Numbered from the stretch's first letter, positions 1 to 8,199 are shown. The stretch: DNA of 14,905 nucleotides from an uncultured Gemmatimonadota bacterium (GCA_913009915.1 CAJVYZ010000008.1:1-14905); one strand, 5' to 3'. Made by a program: numbers and translations. Notes: generated by a model not told the origin, from the sequence alone.

Positions 1-615
1 GGGTTCTCCCTGGACGGGGAACTGACCATCCTCAGGGGCAAGATTCCTTCCGAGCTGCGTGAGGTGGCCATCGAGGGACTGGTCGACGCCGTGATGTCGG
101 GAGCCACCGTCCACCGCCAGCAACACCACATACGAAGCGCCCTGGAAGAGCTGGGTGAACTCTACCGCAGGTCAGGTGGCACCCTGGAACAAGCTGAATC
201 CGCCGCGATCAGGACAACGCTTGCAGGACAGCTCGCGGAAGTCGACGACTGGGAGGTGTTCCTGCAGACGCCCTTGGTGCTGAACCCGGCCAAGATAGTG
301 CCCCCGGCCACCCGCAAGGCCCTGAAGGCGTTGCCCGACAAGGTCCACCTCCTGGGGGATGTGGTTCCGCTAGACTACGATCTCGAAGGGGCAACGCCGG
401 TCGTGAGGTTACGGCTGAGGGAGGGGCAGGCACGGCGTCTCCGGCCGAGGGATCTACCGGAGCTCGACCGTCCGCTGCGCTTTACCGTGACGCGCGGGCA
501 GGGTCCAGCGGTTCGGGCCCGCTCGCTGGAGGAACTACAGCGGGCGCTCAAGAACCTCCCGGCCAAGGGCCGCCACCAGCGGCATCGTCCGCCCCGAAGA
601 AGACGGCGACGGTAG
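1..615 (+). CDS. C-terminal part of an unidentified protein (5' end outside window)
   Basis: The frame is open from base 1 and stops with TAG at 613-615, so this is the 3' end of a longer gene. The GTG at 64 is only the first start-like codon inside the window and not a credible true start. The visible ~204 residues are mostly helical at first, then become charged and strand-like (motifs VPLDYDLEG and LREGQARRLRPRDLPELDRP), and end in a very basic tail with six terminal arginines. The PLDY-type segment followed by a basic region faintly resembles C-terminal accessory domains of DEAD/DEAH helicases, but no helicase motif lies in the window and I do not assign a function. The gene is convergent with the TetR gene, with 17 bases between the stop codons. 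Confidence 0.7.
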   Translation, partial: GFSLDGELTILRGKIPSELREVAIEGLVDAVMSGATVHRQQHHIRSALEELGELYRRSGGTLEQAESAAIRTTLAGQLAEVDDWEVFLQTPLVLNPAKIVPPATRKALKALPDKVHLLGDVVPLDYDLEGATPVVRLRLREGQARRLRPRDLPELDRPLRFTVTRGQGPAVRARSLEELQRALKNLPAKGRHQRHRPPRRRRRR

Positions 616-628
616 CTCGGGGCGGTAC

Positions 629-643
629 CGGTTCAGAGAACCG
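629..643. terminator. Possible bidirectional terminator hairpin between convergent genes
   Basis: CGGTTC (629-634) and GAACCG (638-643) form a perfect 6-bp stem around AGA. It covers the stop codon of the TetR gene and follows the stop of the convergent upstream gene. There is no T-run on either side, so termination activity is inferred only from position and symmetry. Confidence 0.3.
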
Positions 644-1154
644 ACAGCCAGGTCTGATGGAAGGCCTCGTGCACTCGGTCCGGCTCATCTCCTCGGACCA
701 GTGCCAGTTCGAATCCATCAAGGGCGGCATCGATGGACCGGACCACCGGCTCCTCTACCGATTCCAGGCCGAACGCTTCGGTGATGGCCGCAGCCAAGCG
801 GTCGAGGTAATCGGCCGGGAGCCGAGCCGCCCCACGCACCGGGGCACTGGAATGGCCCAGCAGGCTGAGCCAAGCCCTGGTGCGGCCGCTGGAGGCCGTC
901 GTGGCGAGGATGCTCCACAGGTCATCGAGCGCTTCGGTGCCGCCGGTGCCCAAGGCGCCGCGTCGGTCCTCGGCCCTGATCCTGGCCAATTGGTCAGCCA
1001 CGGTACAGAGGAGCTGTTCTTTGGTCTTGTGATGGTAGTGCACCAGGCCTTTGGCACAGCCGGCCTGGTCGGCGACTGCGGAGACGGTCCATTGCTCCAG
1101 GCCATCTTGGATCAAGATATCGAGCGCGGCGCCTGAGATTTGTTCCTTGAGCAA
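633..1154 (-). CDS. TetR/AcrR-family transcriptional repressor
   Basis: The 173-residue length is short but within the TetR range. The N-terminal helix-turn-helix is clear: WTVSAVADQAG, then the recognition region KGLVHYHHKTKEQLL at about residues 22-49, typical of the family. The C-terminal all-helical ligand/dimer domain is divergent, as expected. The start is TTG at 1152-1154, preceded by AGGAG (minus strand) about 8 bases away; the frame is closed by a stop only 30 bases upstream, so no better start exists. The gene is divergent from the EamA transporter, with a perfect palindrome in the shared gap. By TetR convention it probably represses itself and the exporter and is released by a small ligand. 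The ligand cannot be predicted. Confidence 0.9.
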   Translation of the reverse strand: MLKEQISGAALDILIQDGLEQWTVSAVADQAGCAKGLVHYHHKTKEQLLCTVADQLARIRAEDRRGALGTGGTEALDDLWSILATTASSGRTRAWLSLLGHSSAPVRGAARLPADYLDRLAAAITEAFGLESVEEPVVRSIDAALDGFELALVRGDEPDRVHEAFHQTWLSVL

Positions 1155-1170
1155 TTCGTCCTCTCCTGAC

Positions 1171-1184
1171 TGACTGTACAGTCA
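1171..1184. promoter_or_regulatory. Perfect 14-bp palindrome, likely TetR operator
   Basis: TGACTGTACAGTCA is its own reverse complement. It lies between the divergent TetR and EamA start codons, 17 bases from the repressor TTG and 22 bases from the exporter GTG. Symmetry, size and position are those of a TetR-family operator controlling both directions. Confidence 0.75.
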
Positions 1185-1205
1185 ATTTAGAAGGGCCTTC
1201 TATCG

Positions 1206-2105
1206 GTGCAAGCCCTGGTCAACGTGGTGTTGGTCCTCGTGCAAGTCATGTTTGCCAGCATGGCGATCGCCGGGAAATTGGTACTTCCGGAAATCCCCCC
1301 GCAGGCTCTGGTAGTGATTCGGGTCGGGGGGGCATTCACAGTATTGTTTCTGGCCTATTTGACCACCGGCCGGGGCCGGGTGCGGAGCGGCCGGGACTGG
1401 GTCATGCTGGCGGTCATAGGGCTCCTTGGTGTTACCGCCAACCAGAACCTGTTCCTCATGGGTCTGGAGCGGACTACTGCCATAAACGCCAGCATTCTGG
1501 TAACGACTGTCCCCATTTTCACCGTGCTCTATTCTGTCTTGGGCCGACAAGAGCGCGTCTCGGCCTCCAAGATTGGCGGCATCGCCATAGCGGGACTGGG
1601 CGTGGTGTACCTGATCGGCCCGGATCGGGTATCCTTGGCCCCCAACTTGGCTGTGGGCAATGCATTAGTGGTCATGGCCATGGCGTGCTACGCCGGATTT
1701 CTGGTGCTGACGAAGCCCTTACTGCGCCGGTACGATACCCTGACGGTGATCGTCTGGGCCATGTTTTTCGGGCTGCTGGGCACTCTCCCGGTGGGACTTG
1801 CCACCCTGTCCCGAGTGTCTCCCACCGAGGTACCCGTTGGTATCTGGGCTTTGGTTGCCTACATAGTCCTGGTACCGACCATTGGTGCATTCTTCCTGAG
1901 TGGATGGGCTCTCAAACGATCATCCTCCCAGTTGGTAGCGGCGTTCATCTACCTCCAGCCGTTGGTTACAGCCTCCATCGCCCCGGCGGTCCTCGAGGGT
2001 GAGCGTATCACCCCACGAATGATCGTTGCCGGACTGGCCATTTTCGCCGGACTCGGCTTGGTGATAATGGGCGAGGTAAGAGGGGGCAGTATGGCACCAG
2101 GGTAG
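1206..2105 (+). CDS. EamA/DMT-family inner-membrane transporter (probable exporter)
   Basis: The 299-residue protein is almost entirely hydrophobic, with about ten transmembrane segments in two EamA-like halves. The first half includes the conserved pattern around NQNLFLMGLERTTAINASIL; the second half repeats it around LKRSSSQLVAAFIYLQPLV, the usual position of the internal repeat. The start is GTG at 1206, with AAGGG about ten bases upstream. Drug/metabolite transporters of this family export amino acids, metabolites or toxicants; the substrate is not readable from sequence. Its divergent TetR neighbour and the palindrome between them indicate inducible expression. A short C-terminal tail (GGSMAPG) follows the last membrane segment. 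Confidence 0.9.
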   Translation: MQALVNVVLVLVQVMFASMAIAGKLVLPEIPPQALVVIRVGGAFTVLFLAYLTTGRGRVRSGRDWVMLAVIGLLGVTANQNLFLMGLERTTAINASILVTTVPIFTVLYSVLGRQERVSASKIGGIAIAGLGVVYLIGPDRVSLAPNLAVGNALVVMAMACYAGFLVLTKPLLRRYDTLTVIVWAMFFGLLGTLPVGLATLSRVSPTEVPVGIWALVAYIVLVPTIGAFFLSGWALKRSSSQLVAAFIYLQPLVTASIAPAVLEGERITPRMIVAGLAIFAGLGLVIMGEVRGGSMAPG

Positions 2106-2110
2106 GGCCT

Positions 2111-2146
2111 GCCCTCGCTGCTCCCGCTGCCCTCGCTGCCCCCGCC
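2111..2146 (+). repeat. Nonamer tandem repeat, four units
   Basis: Four consecutive 9-mers, GCCCTCGCT, GCTCCCGCT, GCCCTCGCT and GCCCCCGCC, directly follow the transporter stop codon. The core CGCTGCC is the same as in the octamer repeats inside dnaE2 and at the ends of tag and imuB. A single GTAGGGC, the heptamer found near dnaE2, lies at 2102-2108. Confidence 0.75.
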
Positions 2147-2148
2147 TA

Positions 2149-2172
2149 GGGTCGGCCTTGTGTGGCCGACCC
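2149..2172 (+). terminator. Strong hairpin after EamA gene, probable terminator
   Basis: GGGTCGGCC (2149-2157) and GGCCGACCC (2164-2172) form a perfect 9-bp GC-rich stem with a TTGTGT loop. It lies 44 bases past the transporter stop and ahead of the next gene. No clear T-run follows, so termination may be weak or factor-assisted. Confidence 0.5.
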
Positions 2173-2228
2173 GGTCATGGTACGTCTCTCTATGAAACCC
2201 CTGTCACTTATTGGCCGTATACCCTGGT

Positions 2229-2699
2229 ATGACCATGACCGAACAGCCACCGAGCCCGTCCAAGCCCTCCCTGTTTTCGCCGCTGGCCAAGTCGCTCCTC
2301 GACGGCTTCAGCGAGGGCGTGTTGGTGTTCTCTGCCGAAGGGGAAGTCATCTACGCCAACGATCCAGCGATTGAAGCGTTGGAGGGCGCCGACCTGTCGC
2401 TGGATTCCGAGGATCTGCAGCCACGTCTCGCGGCGATCGGGGGCCGCTTGCAGCCGCTTCGAATCGGCAACATGGACCTCGGGGAAGCGATGTTCATCCC
2501 GGGGGTCACCGGCCCGACCACCTTGGCCGGTCGGGAAAAGGACGCCATTCTGAAGTCTCTCGAGATGCACAATTGGCGGTTGGCTGACACGGCCAAGTAC
2601 CTCGGCATCAGCCGGACGACGCTGTGGCGCCGCCTCAGGGCATACGGGCTTCACCGGGACGGTCGCAGCAAATGGGCATCTCCGCAGTCGCGGTCCTAG
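2229..2699 (+). CDS. Small PAS-like/Fis-type HTH transcriptional regulator
   Basis: With the ATG at 2229 the product is 156 residues; a TTG six codons upstream is also possible. Residues about 20-52 have the look of a PAS core start (LLDGFSEGVLVFSAEGEVIYAN). Residues about 100-142 are a Fis/NtrC-type C-terminal DNA-binding domain, with helix-turn-helix LADTAKYLGISRTTLWRRLRAYGL. No AAA+ sigma-54 activation domain is present, so this is a minimal sensor plus DNA-binder rather than a full NtrC activator. The PAS region appears shortened. The 3' end overlaps the barrel-protein start by 28 bases, so the regulator is probably cotranscribed with the genes that follow and may regulate them. No good ribosome binding site is visible. 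Confidence 0.8.
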   Translation: MTMTEQPPSPSKPSLFSPLAKSLLDGFSEGVLVFSAEGEVIYANDPAIEALEGADLSLDSEDLQPRLAAIGGRLQPLRIGNMDLGEAMFIPGVTGPTTLAGREKDAILKSLEMHNWRLADTAKYLGISRTTLWRRLRAYGLHRDGRSKWASPQSRS

Positions 2700-4843
2700 C
2701 CCTCTCCCTTCAGGCTACCGGCCAGCTTCCCGACTCCACTTACGCGAACGAGGCGACGCGGAATCTGATTCTGCGTGCCCAGGCCAGGCATCGGGCCCAG
2801 GATTCGGCGGTCACCGACTACCGGGCCCGGCTTCGCTACCGCATTTCCTTTTCCCTCGGCCGCCGCCGCTGGGCCCGGGTGCCCGTGGCGGCGGTTGAAG
2901 AACAAGAAGCCATCGTGCAGTGGCAACTCCCCAACGATGTGCGGGTCGACATCGTCGGGCGGCGGTCCAAGGCGCGCAAGGAAGGCTGGCAGATCAATTC
3001 GGTGATGGACCATCCGTGGTTCTTCCCCCGCAACGTAGGCGACTCGGTGTCGTTCTTCGGGAGCGAGTTTCCCGAGCGTGCCGCACTTCACCCGCTGGCG
3101 TCGGATGGGCCGGTCTGGTACCGCTACGCTCTGACCGACAGCGTCAGGTTGTTTCTTCCCTCGGGCCGGGAACTGCGCGTGCTCAAGGTCGAGGTCGTCC
3201 CCCAGGGGGAGGGGCTGGCCTTGATCGTGGGCAACATGTGGCTGGACGGGGCCACCGCCCAGGTGGTTCGGCTCACGTTTCGGTTCGTCGGAACGGGGCT
3301 GTGGGACATCGCCGACGATGGCGACGGCGACTTCGCAACCAGCAAGGCCAATCAGATCATCAATCGCATCCTGAGCGTCGACGCCGACATCGAATACTCA
3401 CTGCAGGACGGCGAGCACTGGATGCCGTACCGCCAGGTCCTGGCCGGCAGGGTGCAGATCCCGATCGTCTCCGACATCGTGATCCCGTTCGAGGCCACGG
3501 CGACGTTCGACGAGTACCAGATCAACACCGGTCGCCGGATACTGTTCACCGTGCCGGATCCCGATTCGGCTGAGGCCCGCCAGGCGCTCAAAGATCGGCG
3601 AGAAGAGATTCGGGCGGCGCGGCGGGACGGCGAACGGTACTACGACGACTCCACTCGGACGGTCGATTACACGGGATACTGGGCCGGGGGACGCTACCAG
3701 GTGCATCGGCCCCCGGTCGATTCCCTTGAGCGATATGCCGGCTGGACCGACTCGTTGACGCTCGATCCCGATCCTCAGGACGATGAGCGCATGCGCCAAG
3801 CCGAGGCGGAAGTGGCGCGCTTGGCGGAAACCCTTTCGGGTACCATGACGGGTGTGCCAAGCCGGGGCATAGCCTACGAACGGTTCGCCGACATCCTCCG
3901 CTTCAACAGGGTTCAGGGATTGTCGGTCGGTCTCGGCTATCAGGTGAAGGTGCCGTGGATGTCGTTCACCGACGCCCTGGGAACGATTCGGTTCGGTATT
4001 GCCGACACGCGCGTTAACGGAAAACTTTCGCTCATCAGGGACGCACCGGGAGGCCGGGTAACGGTCAGCGCCTACCGCGAGGTGGCCGAGGTTGACCGGT
4101 TCTTCCGTATCGGCACCCTCGGTAATTCGGTCAACGCAGCGTTCACCAGCAACGACTACGCCGATTACTATCTGGCTACGGGTGCCTCGGTCGGCTTCGA
4201 GACGTCCATCACTCGCGATCTGCAACTGGCGCTGTTCGCCCGGGTGGAAGATCAGCAAAGCGTGACCCGCGAAGTCGGTTCGGGCCTGAACGGCTTGTGG
4301 AGCGACAACCAATTCCAGGACAACCCGCCGGTGTCCCAGGGAACATTCGGGGTGGTGGGCTGGCGGTTGGACGGGACAGCGGGGATGGCCTCGTGGCGAG
4401 CGGCCACTGACGCTTTTCTGGGCTCCACCCTCGCCGTCGGGCGGCTATACGGGTCGTGGCGCCAACCGCTGCCGGACGTCACCAGGTTGACCTTGGCGCT
4501 CGAAGGCGGTGTCTCGACCGCGGACGACATCGCCCAAGCGCAATTCCGCCTGGGAGGCCAGCAGTCTGTGCGTGGGTTCCCCTACGGTTTCAAGCTCGGC
4601 CAGGCGTTCTGGGCCTTCAGGGCCGATTGGGCGCCCTTGCGCGGCACGGTCCGCCCGGTGCTGTTCATCGATTCGGGGCAGGCAGGGTCCGTGTCCGGTC
4701 TGGGGAACGAGTCGCTCCTCGTCGGTGGCGGGATTGGGGCCTCGTTCTTCAACGGATTGGTACGCTTCGATTTGAGCGGGCCGTTCGCCGGCGGCGAAGG
4801 GGAAGGCGTCCGGTTCGATATTGTCTTCGGCGCCCTTCGCTAG
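2672..4843 (+). CDS. Outer-membrane Omp85/BamA-like barrel protein with novel N-terminal domain
   Basis: From ATG 2672 the product is 723 residues and begins with a hydrophobic stretch ending near ALSLQATGQ, read as a signal peptide; GGACGG lies nine bases upstream. A GTG at 2624 would add 16 residues including two arginines and is an alternative. The last ~100 residues carry the Omp85 signature: LGGQQSVRGF (VRGF about residues 633-636), then RPVLFIDSGQ and terminal amphipathic strands. This marks a D15/bacterial-surface-antigen barrel. The N-terminal ~330 residues are strand-rich and charged. They do not show recognisable POTRA repeats, so this is probably not canonical BamA. A function in outer-membrane protein or lipid export, or simply as a porin-like translocon, is inference. 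Confidence 0.8.
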   Translation: MGISAVAVLALSLQATGQLPDSTYANEATRNLILRAQARHRAQDSAVTDYRARLRYRISFSLGRRRWARVPVAAVEEQEAIVQWQLPNDVRVDIVGRRSKARKEGWQINSVMDHPWFFPRNVGDSVSFFGSEFPERAALHPLASDGPVWYRYALTDSVRLFLPSGRELRVLKVEVVPQGEGLALIVGNMWLDGATAQVVRLTFRFVGTGLWDIADDGDGDFATSKANQIINRILSVDADIEYSLQDGEHWMPYRQVLAGRVQIPIVSDIVIPFEATATFDEYQINTGRRILFTVPDPDSAEARQALKDRREEIRAARRDGERYYDDSTRTVDYTGYWAGGRYQVHRPPVDSLERYAGWTDSLTLDPDPQDDERMRQAEAEVARLAETLSGTMTGVPSRGIAYERFADILRFNRVQGLSVGLGYQVKVPWMSFTDALGTIRFGIADTRVNGKLSLIRDAPGGRVTVSAYREVAEVDRFFRIGTLGNSVNAAFTSNDYADYYLATGASVGFETSITRDLQLALFARVEDQQSVTREVGSGLNGLWSDNQFQDNPPVSQGTFGVVGWRLDGTAGMASWRAATDAFLGSTLAVGRLYGSWRQPLPDVTRLTLALEGGVSTADDIAQAQFRLGGQQSVRGFPYGFKLGQAFWAFRADWAPLRGTVRPVLFIDSGQAGSVSGLGNESLLVGGGIGASFFNGLVRFDLSGPFAGGEGEGVRFDIVFGALR

Positions 4844-4904
4844 TCCGATCCTCCCTGGCCGGCGGGCTACCGCGCCGACGGCTCTCGCCCTACCTTCACC
4901 CCTC

Positions 4905-5384
4905 ATGACTGCCCAGCCGTTTCTCATCGACGAGCGGGTCCGCTGGTCCGACGTGGACGCCGCCGGGATCATCTTCTACGGCTCTTACGTCCGGTTCTTC
5001 GAACTGGCGGAGACCGAACTATTCCGGGCGGCCGGACTGACCTACGGATCGATGTTCGACGAGTACGACATATGGCTCCCCCGGGCCCAGGTCCATGCCG
5101 ATTTCCATTATCCGGCGCGCCTGGACGATGTGCTTCAGGTTGCGGCGTATATCTCCCGGGTGGGAAACAAGTCGATCACCATGCAATTTGACGTGATGTT
5201 GCTCGGCTCGAATCGGTTGGCCGCCGATGGTCACCTGGTGCTGGTGAGCACGGATCGCAAACGATTGGCGTCCCGGGTGCTCCCCGAGACGTTCGTCCAC
5301 CGCCTCGAGCCGTTCACGCTCTCGGTTGACGAGGCCCGGCGACAACTCGGATGGGCCGGGGCGGGGGAGAGGGCGGACCGGTGA
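4905..5384 (+). CDS. Acyl-CoA thioesterase, YbgC/4HBT hot-dog family
   Basis: Starting at ATG 4905 gives 159 residues, the usual length for a single hot-dog domain; an in-frame upstream extension of 28 residues is low-complexity and unlikely. The motif WSDVDAAGIIFYGSY (residues 14-28) matches the family active-site loop, with D18 aligned to the catalytic aspartate of 4-hydroxybenzoyl-CoA thioesterase and YbgC. Enzymes of this type hydrolyse acyl-CoA or acyl-ACP thioesters in the cytoplasm. In proteobacteria YbgC is linked to the Tol-Pal envelope system; here it sits beside an outer-membrane barrel gene and a lipoprotein gene, so an envelope-lipid role is possible. Its stop overlaps the next start in GTGA, indicating translational coupling. 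Confidence 0.88.
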   Translation: MTAQPFLIDERVRWSDVDAAGIIFYGSYVRFFELAETELFRAAGLTYGSMFDEYDIWLPRAQVHADFHYPARLDDVLQVAAYISRVGNKSITMQFDVMLLGSNRLAADGHLVLVSTDRKRLASRVLPETFVHRLEPFTLSVDEARRQLGWAGAGERADR

Positions 5385-5914
5385 AGTCCTTGCTGGCCGC
5401 TGTGGGTGTCGCGGCGCTGGTCGGCGCGTGCGATTCCGGCCCTGACCCCATGCGCGTCGTGTGGCAGCGCGACACCGTCAGCGCGGAGTTCTCGCTGCCG
5501 GTCCACTCGGTCTGGTGCCAGGAGCAGGGATGGCTCGAGGTGGTTGGCGCCCGGAGCGATACCGGTGTGGCATTGGCCATCTTCCCTTCGGATACCATCA
5601 TCACGGGACGGTATCCCATCGTGCTCCCGCTGGAGCGGACCGACTCGATTCGGCCAGTGGCGGTCGTGGCCGTCCGCTGGTTTTCCCAGGACGAGCTACT
5701 GTCGTTCGAGGGCGTTGAGGGAGAGGTCGTGGTCGAGCACACCGTCGAGGGTTTGACCGGGCGGTTTCATGCCCGGCTTCGGGCCCCGAAGGGTATCGAC
5801 AGTCTCCGGCTCGAGGGCGAGTTCCGCCGGACGCCGGTGACGCGCGGGGGCATCGAGTGCCAGCCTATTGAACAAGATTCCGTCGGTGGGGACAGTGCGG
5901 TGGTGCTAGATTAG
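5381..5914 (+). CDS. Small predicted lipoprotein, unknown function
   Basis: The GTG at 5381 overlaps the thioesterase TGA by four bases and follows a purine-rich GGGGGAGAGGG stretch. The product (177 residues) begins with K2, a hydrophobic segment and lipobox LVGAC with C17 as the lipidated residue. The rest is strand-rich, with no family I recognise. Two cysteines (near residue 46 and in the GIECQ segment near the end) could form a disulfide. The predicted location is the periplasmic face of the inner or outer membrane. It is the fourth gene of the run, four bases before ispH. A longer in-frame start at 5351 would bury the signal peptide and was rejected. Confidence 0.75.
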   Translation: MKSLLAAVGVAALVGACDSGPDPMRVVWQRDTVSAEFSLPVHSVWCQEQGWLEVVGARSDTGVALAIFPSDTIITGRYPIVLPLERTDSIRPVAVVAVRWFSQDELLSFEGVEGEVVVEHTVEGLTGRFHARLRAPKGIDSLRLEGEFRRTPVTRGGIECQPIEQDSVGGDSAVVLD

Positions 5915-5918
5915 GCTC

Positions 5919-7133
5919 ATGGATACGACATATTACCGGAAGGGATTCGGTCTCAAGCAGGAAATACAGGGGACCCTGACCGCCGACTACCACAGCCGTG
6001 TGGTGGAGGCGATCCAGGCCAACGACTACATGCTGGAGGTCGGCCGGCTGACCTTCCGGCTGGCCCGGGAGTTCGGGTTTTGTTACGGGGTCGATCGCGC
6101 CGTGGAGTACGCCTACGAAACTCGGCGGAAGTTTCCCGACCGGCGCCTGTTCCTGGTGGGCGAGATCATCCACAATCCCCACGTCAATCGCAAGATGGAG
6201 GACATGGGGATTACGTTCCTCGGCCGGACGGATGGGGGGGAGTTTGACCTTGCCGGGCTAACGGTCGACGACGTGGTCATTCTGCCGGCCTTCGGGGTCA
6301 CCATCCACGACTTCCAGCGACTCCGTGATCTGGGATGCGTGCTGGTCGATACCACGTGCGGGTCGGTGCTGAACGTGTGGAAGCGGGTGGAGCGATATGC
6401 CAAGGAAGGCTTTACCGCCATCATCCATGGCAAGCATTACCACGAAGAGACCAAGGCTACCGCCAGTCAGGTCATGAAGTACCCCGGAGGCCGGTATCTC
6501 ATCGTGCTGAACATGGAAGAAGCACGATCGGTGTGCGACTTCATCGAAGGCGAGGGTGACGCCCAGGCACTGGCGAGCCGGTTCCACGATGCGGTGTCGC
6601 CGGAGTTCAACTTCGAACGGGATCTCAGCCGCGTGGGGCTGGCCAACCAAACCACCATGCTGTCCGGTGAGTCGCTGGCGATCGCCGGGGAGTTTCGCAA
6701 GAGTCTGGTCCGGTGTTATGGCGATGCCTCGATCGAGGAGCACTTCCGCACGTTCGACACGATCTGCTCCGCCACCCAGGACCGGCAGGACGCCGTGGTC
6801 GCCCTGCTGGAATCCCCGCCCCACCTGATGATGGTGGTGGGCGGATTCAATTCGAGCAACACCCACCACTTGGCGTCCATCTGTGCCAACCACGGGGTGC
6901 GGACTTATCACATCGCCGACGCCGGGTGCATCGATCTCGACACCGGCGTTTTGCACCATCAGGCCGTGACCGACAAGGATCCGACGGAGGCGCGGGAGTG
7001 GTTGGGTGATGCCAGCGACATCGGCGTGACCGCCGGGGCATCGACGCCAAACAACAAGATTGGGGAGACCATTGCCAGGATCTGTACGCTGGCCGGCGTG
7101 GATCTCGATGCGGCCATATCCAGGGCAACCTGA
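5919..7133 (+). CDS. ispH: 4-hydroxy-3-methylbut-2-enyl diphosphate reductase (long form)
   Basis: IspH (LytB) carries out the last step of the MEP pathway, reducing HMBPP to IPP and DMAPP with a [4Fe-4S] cluster. The three cluster cysteines are present: C55 in FGFCYGVDRA, C147 in VDTTCGSV and C283 in TICSATQDRQ. The substrate-site histidines appear in GEIIHNPHVN and IIHGKHYHEET, the Thr in NQTTMLSGES and the Asn-Ser pair in GGFNSSNTHH. At 404 residues it is much longer than the ~316-residue E. coli enzyme and resembles the plant/cyanobacterial-type form, with an N-terminal extension of about 40 residues and an insert around 205-235. It is four bases after the lipoprotein gene and ends the plus-strand run. 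The only ribosome-binding candidate is a weak TTAGG. Confidence 0.95.
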   Translation: MDTTYYRKGFGLKQEIQGTLTADYHSRVVEAIQANDYMLEVGRLTFRLAREFGFCYGVDRAVEYAYETRRKFPDRRLFLVGEIIHNPHVNRKMEDMGITFLGRTDGGEFDLAGLTVDDVVILPAFGVTIHDFQRLRDLGCVLVDTTCGSVLNVWKRVERYAKEGFTAIIHGKHYHEETKATASQVMKYPGGRYLIVLNMEEARSVCDFIEGEGDAQALASRFHDAVSPEFNFERDLSRVGLANQTTMLSGESLAIAGEFRKSLVRCYGDASIEEHFRTFDTICSATQDRQDAVVALLESPPHLMMVVGGFNSSNTHHLASICANHGVRTYHIADAGCIDLDTGVLHHQAVTDKDPTEAREWLGDASDIGVTAGASTPNNKIGETIARICTLAGVDLDAAISRAT

Positions 7134-7136
7134 CGG

Positions 7137-8132
7137 CTAGCGATCGGTCGTGGCGGTACCGGGAACGGGAGAGGGCGCCACGGCACCCTCTCCCGTTGTC
7201 CGTTGGGCCAGGCGCGACACCGCCATCTCCGCGACTGCGGCGATGGTGTGGGGAGCGCTTCCCTCCGCTCGGTTGTTCACCAGGAGGTAGGCCGGAATTC
7301 TGGCGTCCAGCGCGGTCTCGATGAGTCGGACCAAGTCGCCGCGCAACTCCGGATTGACATCCTGGACCTTGTCGTACGGGGCGAAGCGATCGACCGCCGC
7401 CTGGTACGCCCGGCCGGGCCGCAACAGTGCCCGCGCCACGATGAAGGGTGCCGTGAGCGAGTCGGGCAGCGCCAGTTGCTCTCCGATCGGCGGCATGCGG
7501 GTCCAGCTGTTGAACACGTGGCCGACGCCGTGTTCCCGCAACACCGCGAAATAGGCCGGATGCAGGAACTCGGTGTTGCGCACCTCGACGGCGTAGCGGA
7601 CCACCGAAGGGAGTCGGTCGAAGAAACCGTCCAGGAGATCGGCGAATCTCTGGGGAGTCATCAGGTCGTCCGGGTGCATGGCCTGGAACTCGAAGATGAA
7701 TGGTCCCAGATGATCCGCGAAGTGCTCCAGGCAGGGATCGAGCACCTCGGCCAGGAATCGGTCGGCGTTGAGAAAATCGGGGTTGCGCTCACCGGCGTGA
7801 GCGGGATTGCGTGGCTCGCTGTGCCGGTGGACGGTGATCCGGTCCCACACCTTGCTGAGGCACGGGAAGCCGGGCGGCAGGGCATCGGCGTAACGGCGCA
7901 AGGTGTTGTCGGTTGGCGGGCGATAGAAGGTGGAGTCGATGCCCACCGTTCGGAACAGGGGGAACCGGGCGTATTCTTCCAGCATCCGCGGGCCGGCACC
8001 GGTCTTGGGGTAGTCTCGGGAATAGACCAGGCCGCTCCACCCCGGGTACGTCCAGGACGAGGTTCCCATGTGTATCAGGTCCGGAAGTGAGACCCGAAGC
8101 TGCTCGAGCGCCTGAAGGTTTACTGCCATCAC
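7137..8132 (-). CDS. DUF72 (YecE-like) TIM-barrel protein
   Basis: The 331-residue product has the DUF72 signature MGTSSWTYPGWSGLVY near residues 22-37, then STFYRPP, the LGPFIFEFQ strand and VRYAVEVRNTEF; the family folds as a TIM barrel related to E. coli YecE. No reaction is established for the family, though a metal- or nucleic-acid-linked role has been suggested from its fold and contexts. Start codons GTG (8130-8132) and ATG (8127-8129) are adjacent, with no clear ribosome binding site. The stop is three bases from the convergent ispH stop. The C-terminal ~20 residues, rich in Ala, Pro and Thr, are encoded by a 12-bp inverted repeat. It may be cotranscribed with the sugar dehydrogenase 67 bases upstream. 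Confidence 0.88.
   Translation of the reverse strand: MMAVNLQALEQLRVSLPDLIHMGTSSWTYPGWSGLVYSRDYPKTGAGPRMLEEYARFPLFRTVGIDSTFYRPPTDNTLRRYADALPPGFPCLSKVWDRITVHRHSEPRNPAHAGERNPDFLNADRFLAEVLDPCLEHFADHLGPFIFEFQAMHPDDLMTPQRFADLLDGFFDRLPSVVRYAVEVRNTEFLHPAYFAVLREHGVGHVFNSWTRMPPIGEQLALPDSLTAPFIVARALLRPGRAYQAAVDRFAPYDKVQDVNPELRGDLVRLIETALDARIPAYLLVNNRAEGSAPHTIAAVAEMAVSRLAQRTTGEGAVAPSPVPGTATTDR
7164..7197. terminator. 12-bp-stem hairpin at convergent ispH/DUF72 junction
   Basis: AACGGGAGAGGG (7164-7175) and CCCTCTCCCGTT (7186-7197) are perfect inverted arms around a ten-base loop that can itself pair GCC with GGC. It lies 30 bases beyond the ispH stop and inside the last codons of the DUF72 gene. It is a good bidirectional terminator by position, although no T-run follows. 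Confidence 0.5.
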
Positions 8133-8199
8133 ATCGGCTGCCGTTGTTGATTATGCCGCAAACATGGTTGTGCCAGCCGGGCCGACTCTTGTCCCAGCG

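Noticed and set aside
2624..2671. Upstream GTG start for the barrel protein
   Set aside because: It would give 16 extra residues and a longer overlap with the regulator; ATG 2672 has a better-placed GGACGG. The two arginines it would add keep it as an alternative only.
3398..4312. 304-codon minus-strand open frame opposite the barrel gene
   Set aside because: Antisense to a confident Omp85-like gene; composition is that of a shadow frame.
4821..4904. N-terminal extension of the thioesterase
   Set aside because: It would overlap the barrel gene and add a low-complexity Ala/Pro segment not found in hot-dog thioesterases; ATG 4905 gives the family length.
7203..8090. 295-codon plus-strand open frame opposite the DUF72 gene
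   Set aside because: Antisense shadow of a gene with a clear family signature on the minus strand.
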